From: DATMGU01 sp035555315 | GTDB lineage: Bacteria; Pseudomonadota; Alphaproteobacteria; ATCC43930; CGMCC-115725 | Direction of reading: 5' to 3' | Length of the DNA stretch: 64,000 bases | Assembly (NCBI GenBank): GCA_035555315.1 | Contig: DATMGU010000133.1 | Span: forward strand, 62,001-126,000 | Part shown: one piece after another, positions 41,814 through 50,706 of the stretch | Layout: each line of letters opens with the position of its first letter | Position numbering within the stretch: the first letter of the stretch is position 1 | Program-made: the position numbers and the translations under genes | Notes under the pieces: generated by a model | Seen by the model: the letters and a program-made list of their open reading frames with translations, nothing else | Database searches by the model: none | What the model was told of the DNA's origin: nothing

Positions 41814-43861
41814 GCCAACTGCTCCTGCCAGGCGAGATGGAGGTTACCGAAGCTATCCACCTCGCCCGCGAAACCTTCCGGGATGCAGATGGTGGTGTCT
41901 TCCTGCACGATGATGGCGGGGCCGGCGAGACAATGTCCGCGCAGCAGCGCCTCGCGCAGATAGATCGGCATCGGCCGGCTGGCGCCGTCATACCAGACAT
42001 CGACTTGCTTGATCGGCAGCGCCGGCGCATCCGCCAAGGGCAATACCGGGAACACGGGTGGCGTCGTCACGCCGGCGATGACCAAGCGCAGATTGACGAT
42101 CTGGACCTCCGCCGTCTCGTCGGCGAAATCGTAGATCGCGACATGCTGGCGGTGGAAGGCGCCGGCGATCGCCGCGATATCGCCGGCGGCGATCCACTCG
42201 GCGTCGATCGGCACCTCGATCTCGAAGGATTGGCCGGCATAGCGCATGTCGGCGAGGAACCGGGTGGTCGCCGGGCCATCGAAACGCTGCTCCTCGCGCA
42301 GCCAGGCTTCGGCATCGGTACGCAGCGCGGCGCCGATCCGGCCCAGGGCGGGAGCCGCATCCGGCGCCAGTTCCAGAAATACCGTCCTGACGAAGTCGTT
42401 CTTCACCTCGGCGATCAGCCCGCCCAGCGCCGAGACGACGCCGGGGCGACGCGGGATCGTCACCCGCTCCATCCCCAGCTCGCGCGCCAGCAGGCAGCCC
42501 AGCATCGGCCCGGCGCCGCCGAACGGCATCAGGCAGAAATCCCCCGGATCCACGCCGTAGCGGCCGATCAGCTTGTTGACCTCCACGAACATGTTGGAGA
42601 TCGACACCTTGATGATGGCCTCGGCGGTTTCGCGCAGCCCGAGCCCCATGGCACCGGCCAGCGCACCGACCGCCGCCTCCGCCCGGGCACGATCCATGGT
42701 GACCGAGCTATAGGCGAGCGGCGTGTGTCCCAGAAAGCCGCAGACGGCCATGGCATCGGTGATGGTGGCCCGCGTGCCGCCACGGCCGTAACAGGCCGGG
42801 CCGGGCGTCGAGCCGGCGCTTTCGGGCCCGACCTTCAGCACGCCGAAACCGTCCACCGTGGCGATGGAGCCGCCGCCATCGCCGATCGAGGTGACGGAAA
42901 CCGACGGGATGAAGAGCGGGAATTCGCCGACCACTTCGCCCATGCCGAATTGTGGCTGGCCATCGATTACCAGGGCGACGTCCGCGCTGGTGCCGCCGAT
43001 GTCCAGCGTCAGGACATTCGCCAACCCCGCTTGGCGCGCCAGAAACGCGGCCCCCATCACGCCGGACGCGGTACCCGACAGCAGCATGTTCACGCAGGCG
43101 GTCTTGCCCAGACCAGTATGCATGATGCCGCCATTGGATTTGGTCACCATCGGCCTGGCCATGACGCCACGCCGCTGCAACGCCGCCTCCAGCGAGGTGA
43201 GGTAGCCCGCGACACGCGGATGGACATAGCCGTTGAGGATGACGGTCGTGGTCCGCTCGTATTCCCGGATCACCGGCCAGGTCTCGCTGGAGGTGAAGAC
43301 GAAGAGATCGGGTGCCTCGGCCCGGATGATCGCCGCCGCCGCGTCTTCATGGGCGGGATTGCGGTAGGCGTTGATGAAGGAGATCACGATCCCCACGGCA
43401 CCCCGGGCGCGGGCGGTGGCGATGGCGCGGCGGACATCCTCGGCGGCCAGCTTCGTCTGTTCGCTGCCATCCGCGAGGATGCGGCCGCCGATGCCGAAGA
43501 TGCGGTCGCGCGGGATGAGCGGGTCCGGCCGCGCGCAGAACAGGCTGTGCATCTCCGGCATGCGCAGCCGCGCAAGCTCGATCACATCCTCGAAGCCGGC
43601 GGTCGCGAGCAAGGCCAGCTCGGCCCCTTTGCGCTGGATGACGGTGTTGATACCGACAGTGGTGCCATGCACGAAATCGGTGACCGTGGCGGGGTCCATG
43701 CCGTGGCGGGACTGCAGCAATCCGATACCGTCCATCACCTCCTGACCCGGATCGGCCGGCGTGGTCAGCACCTTCAAGGTGTGGAAGCGCTGCGTCGCCT
43801 CGTCGAGGGCGAAAAAATCGATGAACGTTCCGCCGATATCCACGCCGATGCGCCAGGTCAT
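41810..43861 (-). CDS. hyuA: Hydantoinase A/oxoprolinase-family subunit (HyuA), left copy
   Basis: 683 aa from the ATG at 43861. The frame is open well upstream through the permease gene, but the family begins here with RIGVDIGGTFIDF, the ASKHA phosphate-1 motif (residues 4-16). HGTTVGINTVIQRKG (about 69-83), DIGGTSADVAL and IGDGGGSIATVD provide the remaining nucleotide-site loops. It is the ATP-using subunit. It lies 26 bp after the PotC-like gene. The right-arm HyuA at 48658-50706 shares nearly every motif block, so the two arms carry paralogous pairs. Confidence 0.92.
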   Translation of the reverse strand: MTWRIGVDIGGTFIDFFALDEATQRFHTLKVLTTPADPGQEVMDGIGLLQSRHGMDPATVTDFVHGTTVGINTVIQRKGAELALLATAGFEDVIELARLRMPEMHSLFCARPDPLIPRDRIFGIGGRILADGSEQTKLAAEDVRRAIATARARGAVGIVISFINAYRNPAHEDAAAAIIRAEAPDLFVFTSSETWPVIREYERTTTVILNGYVHPRVAGYLTSLEAALQRRGVMARPMVTKSNGGIMHTGLGKTACVNMLLSGTASGVMGAAFLARQAGLANVLTLDIGGTSADVALVIDGQPQFGMGEVVGEFPLFIPSVSVTSIGDGGGSIATVDGFGVLKVGPESAGSTPGPACYGRGGTRATITDAMAVCGFLGHTPLAYSSVTMDRARAEAAVGALAGAMGLGLRETAEAIIKVSISNMFVEVNKLIGRYGVDPGDFCLMPFGGAGPMLGCLLARELGMERVTIPRRPGVVSALGGLIAEVKNDFVRTVFLELAPDAAPALGRIGAALRTDAEAWLREEQRFDGPATTRFLADMRYAGQSFEIEVPIDAEWIAAGDIAAIAGAFHRQHVAIYDFADETAEVQIVNLRLVIAGVTTPPVFPVLPLADAPALPIKQVDVWYDGASRPMPIYLREALLRGHCLAGPAIIVQEDTTICIPEGFAGEVDSFGNLHLAWQEQLA

Positions 43862-43887
43862 GGGAGCTCCATCAAGTATCCCGCCGG

Positions 43888-44703
43888 TCAGACGGCGGTC
43901 AGCCGTTCGATGCCGTAGAGGCGGTCGAGAATAAAAAGGGCCGCGATCGCGATCAGCATCTGCACGGTGCTGATCGCCGCGATCGAGGGATCGAACTGGT
44001 TTTCCATATAGCTCAGCATCACCACCGGCAGCGTATTGGTGTTGGCGCTGCCGAAGAAGAAGGAGAGCGGCAGGTTGTCGAGCGAGGTCAGCACCGCGAA
44101 CAGGGCGCCGGCGAACACGCCCGGACGGACCAGCGGCAAGGTGACGTGGCGCAGGGTCTGCCACCGCGTCGCCCCCAGGATCGCGGCGGACTCCTCCAGA
44201 TTCGGCGACAGCGCGCGGTAGGTCGCGAGCACGGTACGGACGATGTAGGGGATCGCCGCGACGGTATGGGCGATGAACAGCGACAGGAAGGTTATGCCGA
44301 ACGACAACGCCGACAGGTAATACAGCAGCGCGAAGCCCAGCACGATGGCCGGCACGCTGATCGGGGCCAGCAGCAAGTTCGACAAGAGCCCGGCAGCGGC
44401 ATGCCGGGATCGCGCCAGGGAGAGGGCCGCGGGAACGCCAAGACAGGCGCCCGCCAGGGCGGAGCCGAGCGCCAGTTCGATGGAGACGATCAGGGAGCTG
44501 ATGAACGGACGATACTCGACGATCCGCCAATACCATCGCCAGCTAAAGCCCGGGATCGGAAAGACGATGTAGGAGGACGAAGAAAACGATACCGCGACCA
44601 CGGCCGCGATCGGCGCCACGATGAACACGAGGAACAGCGCCATATAGGCATAGAGCAGGATCGTCGGCACGCCGGGCCTTCGGCGATGGCGCGCACGGGT
44701 CAT
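43888..44703 (-). CDS. ABC transporter permease, PotC-like (polyamine/opine-type)
   Basis: 271 aa with six membrane helices. The ATPase-contact EAA loop is at about residues 172-191 (EESAAILGATRWQTLRHVTLP), close to the consensus EAA---G---------I-LP. A PotC-like start (YAYMALFLVFIVAPIAAVVAVSFSSS) precedes a periplasmic loop. It is 13 bp from the PotB-like gene. The matching binding protein is on the opposite strand at 47572-48618. Confidence 0.9.
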   Translation of the reverse strand: MTRARHRRRPGVPTILLYAYMALFLVFIVAPIAAVVAVSFSSSSYIVFPIPGFSWRWYWRIVEYRPFISSLIVSIELALGSALAGACLGVPAALSLARSRHAAAGLLSNLLLAPISVPAIVLGFALLYYLSALSFGITFLSLFIAHTVAAIPYIVRTVLATYRALSPNLEESAAILGATRWQTLRHVTLPLVRPGVFAGALFAVLTSLDNLPLSFFFGSANTNTLPVVMLSYMENQFDPSIAAISTVQMLIAIAALFILDRLYGIERLTAV

Positions 44704-44716
44704 GGCCTGATACCCG

Positions 44717-45592
44717 TCATCGCCTGATACCCGTCCGGCGCAACAGCCAGTACTGCATCCCGAAGCACAGGGCCGCGACCAGCATCAGCACATTGCCCAT
44801 CGCCGCCGCGAAGCCGACATCCTGCGTGGTGACGAATTGCTGGTAGATCAGCAGGGCCAGGGTGTTGATCTTGCCGCCGCCGAGCAGCAGCATCGTCAGG
44901 AAGCTGCCATTGGTGACGACGAAGACCAGGATGCAGCCGGTGACGATGCCATCGACGCTCAGCGGCAAGGTCACGTGCAGGAAGGTGCGCAGCCGCCCGG
45001 CGCCGAGCACGCGCGCCGTTTCCTCCAGCCGAACATCGACCCCCTGCAGGACGGAGCTGATCGACAGCACCATGAACGGCACCAGCACATGGACCAGCCC
45101 GATATAGACCGCGATCGACGTCTCAGCGATGTCGGTGGGCCGGGTGATCAGCCCCCAATCCAGCAGCCCGGCGTTCAGCAGGCCACGGCGCGACAGCAGC
45201 ACGCGCCAGCCGAAGGTGCGCATGATGATCGACGTCAGCAGCGGCACCACGACGAAGAACACGATGACCCCGTTCCAGCGCCCGGCATGGCGGACCATGA
45301 AATAGGCGACCGGATAGCCGACCACCAGACTGGCCAGGGTGGCGACGAGTGCCACCTTCAGCGTCTCCAGCAGGATGCCGACATAATACCCGTCGGTGAG
45401 CAGTTTCTCGTAATAGAACAGGACGCCCCCGGCCTCCCCGGCGGGCGCGCTGCGCAGAAGATTCGCGGCGAGCGGTACGACGAAGAAGACGGCCAGGAAG
45501 AACACGACCGGCAGGCACCAGCTTGGCCCCGCCAGGCGGTACGGGCGTAGCCCACGGCGCGGCACCGGGGGCGGCATGGCGCGCGCGGTCAC
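44717..45592 (-). CDS. ABC transporter permease, PotB-like
   Basis: 291 aa, six membrane helices. The N-terminal LVFFLAVFFVVPLAANLLRS helix and the EAA loop LEETARVLGAGRLRTFLHVTLPLS at about residues 180-203 place it with spermidine/putrescine-type permeases. FGWRVLLSRRGLLN, between helices 3 and 4, is a hallmark of PotB. Its start overlaps the ATPase stop by 4 bp. It forms the channel with the PotC-like protein. Confidence 0.9.
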   Translation of the reverse strand: MTARAMPPPVPRRGLRPYRLAGPSWCLPVVFFLAVFFVVPLAANLLRSAPAGEAGGVLFYYEKLLTDGYYVGILLETLKVALVATLASLVVGYPVAYFMVRHAGRWNGVIVFFVVVPLLTSIIMRTFGWRVLLSRRGLLNAGLLDWGLITRPTDIAETSIAVYIGLVHVLVPFMVLSISSVLQGVDVRLEETARVLGAGRLRTFLHVTLPLSVDGIVTGCILVFVVTNGSFLTMLLLGGGKINTLALLIYQQFVTTQDVGFAAAMGNVLMLVAALCFGMQYWLLRRTGIRR

Positions 45593-46674
45593 GCCTCATC
45601 CCCCAGGACGACGGCGCTCTCCGGCGCCCAGGTCAGGCCGACGCGGCCATCCTCGGCGAGGATCTGGCGGGTCTGGCTGTACAGGAAGATCGGCTGGTCA
45701 TGGCCATCCGCCACCAGTTCGTAGGCGAAATAGGACCCGCGAAACACCAGATCCTTGACCATGGCGCGGATCACGCCGTCGCGGGGCGGCACGATGACAA
45801 GACGCTCCGGCCGCACCGCCAGGGTCACGCGCCGACCGACGGCCAACGGCTCCGGCGCGAAGGTTTTTCCCTGTGCATGCGGCTGCGCATCCAGGGTGAC
45901 GATCCATGCTCCGGCGTCGCCCGCCTGTGCCACCGTGCCGGTAAAGACATTCGCCGTGCCGAGGAATTCCGATACGAAACGGGTGCGCGGACGATCGTAG
46001 ACGTCGGTGGGGTGGCCGACCTGCACGACCGCGCCGCGCCTCATGACGGCGATCCGGTCGCTCATGGTCAGCGCCTCCTCCTGGTCGTGGGTGACCAGGA
46101 TGGAGGTGATGTTCAGCTTGCGCTGGATCTCGCGCAGCTCGAACTGCATCCGTTCGCGCAGGTTCTTGTCGAGCGCGCCCAGCGGCTCGTCCAGCAGCAG
46201 GATCGCGGGCGAGGTGGCGAGTGCCCGTGCCAAGGCGACACGCTGCTGCTGGCCGCCGGAAAGCTGGTGGACGGCGTGATCCTCGTATTGCGCCAGGCGG
46301 ACCATCTCCAGCATGGCGCGGGACTGGCGCGTCCGGTCCGCCGCGTTCGATCCGCGCATTTTCAGGCCGAAAGCGACGTTTTCCCCCACGCTCATATGCG
46401 GGAACAGGCTGTAGTTCTGGAACACCATGCCGAGCGAACGTTTGTTCGGCGGCAACTCGGTGACGTCGCGGCCGCCGATCACGATGCTGCCGGTATCCGG
46501 CGTCTCGAAGCCGGCGATGATCCGCAATGTCGTCGTCTTGCCGCAGCCGGACGGGCCGAGCAAGGCCAGCATCTCGCCCTCCTTGATATCCAGGTCGAGC
46601 GGTTCCAGGACCAGCGTGCCGCCGAAGCTCTTGCTGATGCCGTCAAGACGCAGCGGCACGCCCGGCTTGGTCAT
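45589..46674 (-). CDS. ABC transporter ATP-binding protein, PotA-like
   Basis: 361 aa. The ATPase domain has Walker A GPSGCGKTT (residues 40-48), signature LSGGQQQRVALARAL, Walker B ILLLDEPLGALD and switch VTHDQEEALTMSDR. A C-terminal TOBE domain (about 280-355, LAVRPERL) is typical of PotA/FbpC-type importers. The GGGGAA ribosome site lies six bases upstream. The gene is 13 bp after the XRE-cupin regulator on the same strand. Confidence 0.93.
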   Translation of the reverse strand: MTKPGVPLRLDGISKSFGGTLVLEPLDLDIKEGEMLALLGPSGCGKTTTLRIIAGFETPDTGSIVIGGRDVTELPPNKRSLGMVFQNYSLFPHMSVGENVAFGLKMRGSNAADRTRQSRAMLEMVRLAQYEDHAVHQLSGGQQQRVALARALATSPAILLLDEPLGALDKNLRERMQFELREIQRKLNITSILVTHDQEEALTMSDRIAVMRRGAVVQVGHPTDVYDRPRTRFVSEFLGTANVFTGTVAQAGDAGAWIVTLDAQPHAQGKTFAPEPLAVGRRVTLAVRPERLVIVPPRDGVIRAMVKDLVFRGSYFAYELVADGHDQPIFLYSQTRQILAEDGRVGLTWAPESAVVLGDEA

Positions 46675-46687
46675 GCCGGTTCCCCGG

Positions 46688-47302
46688 TCATAGATGCGGC
46701 TCGATCGGGACGGGGCCGATGATCCACAACACCCTGGTCAGCCGGTCCCCGGGGTTGCGAAAACTGTGCGGCAGCAAGCTGTCGAACAGGAAGCTGTCGC
46801 CCTCGTTCAGCAGCGCCTCCTCGTCCTTCACCTTGAGGCACAGCTGACCCTCAAGGATCATGCCGCCCTTTTCCGACGGATAGCTGAGCGGCGCTCCCCC
46901 GGACGTGCCCTGGGGCGGGACGTGCAGGATCATGAACTTCAACCCGTGCGGCTCGCCCGGGGACAGCAATTCCTTGCTGAGATAGCCGAGTTCCAGCCTT
47001 GGCCTTTGGTTGGCCCGGCGCACGAAGGACGGCCCGCGCGGCGCCTCGTCGACATCCTCGAACAGCGCATTGATGGGCGCCCCCAGCGCGTGGCGGATCT
47101 GGGTCAGCACACGCAGGGACGGATTGGCCCGATCCCGCTCTATCTGGCTGAGCATGCCGACGGAGACCCCCGCCGCGAGTGCCAAATCCTGCAGCGTCAT
47201 GGACTTGGCCAGCCGCAGCCCTTTGATCGTGCCGCCGACCTTCGGCAAGCACATATCCGGCGCGGGCGCGGTCTCATCGGGCGTGGCGGCGATTTGGTCC
47301 AA
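46688..47302 (-). CDS. XRE-family regulator with C-terminal cupin domain (PuuR-like)
   Basis: 204 aa from a TTG at 47302, chosen because GAAGG precedes it at good distance; the ATG at 47254 would give 188 aa and also keeps all domains. The helix-turn-helix (about 30-80) contains LQDLALAAGVSVGMLSQIERDRANPSL. The cupin (about 130-200) contains GGMILEGQLCLKVKDEEALLNEGDSFLFDSLLPHSFRNPG. XRE-cupin regulators of this form, such as PuuR, often control amine or amino-acid catabolism and sense a small metabolite in the cupin. It sits exactly between the two divergent arms of the hyu locus and is the first gene of the left arm. Confidence 0.88.
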   Translation of the reverse strand: MDQIAATPDETAPAPDMCLPKVGGTIKGLRLAKSMTLQDLALAAGVSVGMLSQIERDRANPSLRVLTQIRHALGAPINALFEDVDEAPRGPSFVRRANQRPRLELGYLSKELLSPGEPHGLKFMILHVPPQGTSGGAPLSYPSEKGGMILEGQLCLKVKDEEALLNEGDSFLFDSLLPHSFRNPGDRLTRVLWIIGPVPIEPHL

Positions 47303-47571
47303 TTTTTGCCTTCGGTTTACCTGGGCATTGGACGAGCACAGCCCTCGCGCCAATACCGATATTTCATTATATACGCCTCTCAATTCATTATAATGCAAAT
47401 TCGGTGGACGCAATTGCCGAATGCCTGACCTAGCGGCACCTCGGAGCCATAGATTTCCGTGCCCTCTCCGTTCGGCCCATCGAATGGCGCTTGCGCTTGT
47501 TTCAAGATAATGAATATCTTTTGCCCTGTCCCGGTCGCTCGTCGCTGCCCGGCCTGCACAAGGATCGAACG
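47303..47571. promoter_or_regulatory. Divergent control region of the hyu/polyamine-type locus
   Basis: This 269 bp spacer separates the two arms. It is AT-rich at 47360-47400 and contains the perfect palindrome CATTATAATG at 47386-47395, which offers a TATAAT box on each strand, and a repeated TTCATTATA motif. No -35 box is convincing. The XRE-cupin protein probably binds here. Confidence 0.45.
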
Positions 47572-48618
47572 ATGCGTGCGAAAACAGCCATCCAGACACG
47601 GATCGCGGCGGCCGCGACGGCATCGCTGCTCCTGATGTCTTCGGGTCCGGTCCGCGCGGCCGACCTGGTCGTCGGCGCGTTCGGCGGCATCTGGGAGCAG
47701 AGCCTGCGCAAATGCATGATCGAGCCGTTCGAGAAGAAAACCGGCAAGACCGTGGATGTCGTGCTGGGCGCGCCGGTGCAGTGGCTGAACCAGATCGCCG
47801 CCAACCCCTCCAAGCCGCCGCTCGATATCGTCTACAACCCGACGGAGACGGCGTATGACGCGATCGGCCGTGGGCTGGTCGACCGCTTCACGCCCGACAC
47901 CGTGCCGAATGCCAGCAACGAGGCGTCGGAATTCGCGGCCATGGGCGATGGTTACGGCGTGGTCCACAACTACGGCGCCATGGGGCTGATCTACAACGGC
48001 ACCACCATCAAGGACCCGCCGAAGGACTGGAAATCCTTCGTGGAGGGCACGGTCGCCGGCAAGTGGAAGGCGTCGATGCCCAGCATCAACTATCCCAGCG
48101 CGGGCTTCACCGTATCCGTGTGGATGTTCGCCAACCTGTACGGCGGCGACGTCGACAACATCCAGCCGGGGCTGGCACAGGTGAAGCGGATGCAGCAAAG
48201 CGGCAATCTGGCCTTCTGGACCGACCCGAACAGCGTGCTGAACGGGCTGAAAAGCGGCGATATCGATATCGCCCTCTATTGGGACGGCCGCGCCTGGGCG
48301 TTCATCGACGACGGCAACAAGGAATTCAAATACATCTCGCCGGACCCCGGCGTGGTGGTGGCGATGACCTGGATCCAGAAGATCAAGAACAGCTCGCCCT
48401 TGGGCTACGACTTCGCGAACCTATCGCTCAGCCCGGAGGCGCAATCCTGCTTCGGCAGCACCATCCGGTATGGCATCGGCAACAAGGACGCCGTCATCGA
48501 TCCCGGGGTGGCGCCCGAGATCACCCCGGCATCGCGCATCATCATCCCGCCCTACAAGGACGTCCTCGCGCGCCAGAGCCGATGGATCGAATCCTGGAAC
48601 AAGGAGATCGGGCGCTAG
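47572..48618 (+). CDS. Periplasmic substrate-binding protein, PotD/extracellular family 1-like
   Basis: 348 aa from the ATG at 47572 (AAGGAT upstream). A Sec signal peptide covers about residues 1-27, with a hydrophobic core AAAATASLLLM and VRA-A cleavage. The mature start DLVVGAFGGIWEQSLRKCMIEPFEKKTG is typical of polyamine/opine/thiamine-type binding proteins. The ligand is unknown. It is the binding protein for the ATPase and two permeases of the opposite arm, an unusual separation of a single importer into two divergent operons. Confidence 0.9.
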   Translation: MRAKTAIQTRIAAAATASLLLMSSGPVRAADLVVGAFGGIWEQSLRKCMIEPFEKKTGKTVDVVLGAPVQWLNQIAANPSKPPLDIVYNPTETAYDAIGRGLVDRFTPDTVPNASNEASEFAAMGDGYGVVHNYGAMGLIYNGTTIKDPPKDWKSFVEGTVAGKWKASMPSINYPSAGFTVSVWMFANLYGGDVDNIQPGLAQVKRMQQSGNLAFWTDPNSVLNGLKSGDIDIALYWDGRAWAFIDDGNKEFKYISPDPGVVVAMTWIQKIKNSSPLGYDFANLSLSPEAQSCFGSTIRYGIGNKDAVIDPGVAPEITPASRIIIPPYKDVLARQSRWIESWNKEIGR

Positions 48619-48657
48619 TCGCACGATCGCGCCGGACGTCGAAGGAGGACCGAGGAT

Positions 48658-50706
48658 ATGGGCTATCGCGTTGGCGTCGATATCGGCGGCTCGTTCACGG
48701 ATTTCGCCGTCTTCGACGAGGCCACCAAGGAGCTGAAAAGCCTGAAGGTGTTCTCGCGGCCCGACGAGCCGGGCGCCGAGGTATTGGAGGGTCTCCGCCT
48801 GCTCGGCGAACGCCACGGTGTCCCGGCCGGCGAGATCAGCTATTTCACCCACGGCACGACCGTCGGGATCAACACCGTGATCCAGCGCAAAGGGTTGCGG
48901 CTGGCGCTGTTCACGACCGAGCATTTTCGCGATGTCCTGGAAGTCGCGCGGCTCAAGATCCCGGACATGTACAGCCTGCTGTCCAAGCGCCCGGTACCGC
49001 TGATCCCGCGCGATCTCGTGTTCGGCATCACCGAACGCCTGAACGCCGCCGGGGGCGAAGACACCCCGCTCGATCCCGCCAGCGTCGTCGCGGCGCTGGA
49101 CGCCGCGCGCGCCGACGGGGTGGAAGGGATCGTCATCGCGTTCCTGCATTCCTACCGCAACTCGGAGCACGAGCTGGCGGCGAAGGCGATGATCCAGCAC
49201 CTCGCCCCGGACCTCCCGGTCTTCTGTTCCAGCGAGACCTGGCCGATCATCCGCGAATACGAGCGGACCATCACCACGGTCATCGGCGCCTATGTGCAGC
49301 CGCGCGTGGCGCATTATCTGACCTCGTTACAGGCGGCGCTGAAGCAGGTCGGCGTCGTGCCGGACCCGCGCCTGACGAAGTCGAACGGCGGCGTGATGAC
49401 CGCCGAGCAGGGCAAGACCGAATGCGTGCAGATGATCCTGTCGGGCACGGCATCGGGCGTGATCGGCGCCAGCCACATGGCCGAAACCTGCGGCATCGCG
49501 AAATGCATGAGCCTGGACATCGGCGGCACCAGCGCCGATGTCGCCCTGATCATCGATGGGCAGCCGCAATATGGCGTGGGCGAGCGGATCGGCGATTTCC
49601 AGATCTTCATCCCCTCGGTCTCCGTCAGCTCGATCGGCGAGGGCGGCGGTTCGATCGCCTGGGTCGATCCGCTCGGCGTGCTGAAGGTCGGGCCGGAAAG
49701 CGCCGGCTCGCGGCCCGGGCCGGCCTGCTACGGGCGCGGCGGTACGCAAGCGACCGTGACCGATGCATTCGCGGCCTGCGGCCTGGTCGGTCTGTCGGCC
49801 ATGGGCTATTCGGCGGTCACCGTCGACCGTGACCGGGCCCGCGCGGTGGTGGGCGAGCTGGCGCGGCGGCTCGGCCGCACGATCGAGGAGACGGCCGAGG
49901 CGATCATCCGGATCGCCACATCAGGCATGTATGCCGATGTCAGTGGCTTGGTCTCGCGCTTCGGCGTCGATCTGCGCGAATTCGCCTGCCTGGCCTTCGG
50001 CGGCGCCGGACCGATGCTGGCCTGCTTCCTGGCGCGCGAGCTGTCGATGAAGGAAGTGGTGGTGCCGCCGACGCCCGGCGTGCTGAGCGCGCTGGGCGGC
50101 CTGATCGCCGATCTCAAGAACGATTTCCTGACCACCGTCTATCTTGACCTGGAAGACGGCGCGGTCGGCACGATCCGTGACGCATTCGCGGCGCTGGAGC
50201 AGCGGGCGCTGCTCTGGCTGCGCCGCGACCAGGGCTATGACGGACCCCACAGCTTCGCCTATTCGGCCGAACTGCGCTATCGAGGCCAGTCGTTCGAGAT
50301 CGACACGCCGCTCGACGCGCGGATCATCGCGGCGACCGACCGGCACGCCATCGCGGATGCGTTCCATGCGATGCATGAGCGGGTCTATGGCCATGCCGAC
50401 CGGACAGCGCCCTTGCAGGTCATCGCCTTGCGCGTGGTCATCAGCGGCAAGACGCCGAAGCCGGAACTGCCCCGGCATGTGCCGGTGCTCGGCCCCGCCC
50501 CGGTTTCCGGCCAAGCGGAGGTGTGGCTGGATGGGGCGCACCGGACCGTCGCGATCTATCGCCGGGCGGAGCTGGCCGCCGGGCAAAGCTTCGATGGCCC
50601 CGCCGTCGTCACCCAGGACGATTGCACGACGATCGTCCTGCCGGGCTTCTCGGTGCGGGTCGACGAGTACACCAACCTGCGCATCATCCCGGAGCCATCG
50701 GCATGA
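48658..50706 (+). CDS. hyuA: Hydantoinase A/oxoprolinase-family subunit (HyuA), right copy
   Basis: 682 aa. RVGVDIGGSFTDF (4-16), HGTTVGINTVIQRKG, DIGGTSADVALI and IGEGGGSIAWVD are the same nucleotide-site blocks as in the left copy, with Ser for Thr in the first. A purine-rich GGAGGA site lies upstream. The ATG of hyuB overlaps this stop (ATGA). Motif-by-motif resemblance suggests an old duplication of hyuAB within the locus followed by divergence, giving either two substrates or two steps of one pathway. Confidence 0.92.
   Translation: MGYRVGVDIGGSFTDFAVFDEATKELKSLKVFSRPDEPGAEVLEGLRLLGERHGVPAGEISYFTHGTTVGINTVIQRKGLRLALFTTEHFRDVLEVARLKIPDMYSLLSKRPVPLIPRDLVFGITERLNAAGGEDTPLDPASVVAALDAARADGVEGIVIAFLHSYRNSEHELAAKAMIQHLAPDLPVFCSSETWPIIREYERTITTVIGAYVQPRVAHYLTSLQAALKQVGVVPDPRLTKSNGGVMTAEQGKTECVQMILSGTASGVIGASHMAETCGIAKCMSLDIGGTSADVALIIDGQPQYGVGERIGDFQIFIPSVSVSSIGEGGGSIAWVDPLGVLKVGPESAGSRPGPACYGRGGTQATVTDAFAACGLVGLSAMGYSAVTVDRDRARAVVGELARRLGRTIEETAEAIIRIATSGMYADVSGLVSRFGVDLREFACLAFGGAGPMLACFLARELSMKEVVVPPTPGVLSALGGLIADLKNDFLTTVYLDLEDGAVGTIRDAFAALEQRALLWLRRDQGYDGPHSFAYSAELRYRGQSFEIDTPLDARIIAATDRHAIADAFHAMHERVYGHADRTAPLQVIALRVVISGKTPKPELPRHVPVLGPAPVSGQAEVWLDGAHRTVAIYRRAELAAGQSFDGPAVVTQDDCTTIVLPGFSVRVDEYTNLRIIPEPSA

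Noticed and set aside
41837..43918. Long plus-strand open frame of 693 codons opposite the left hyuA gene
   Set aside because: It is a shadow of a well-supported HyuA gene and has no start signal.
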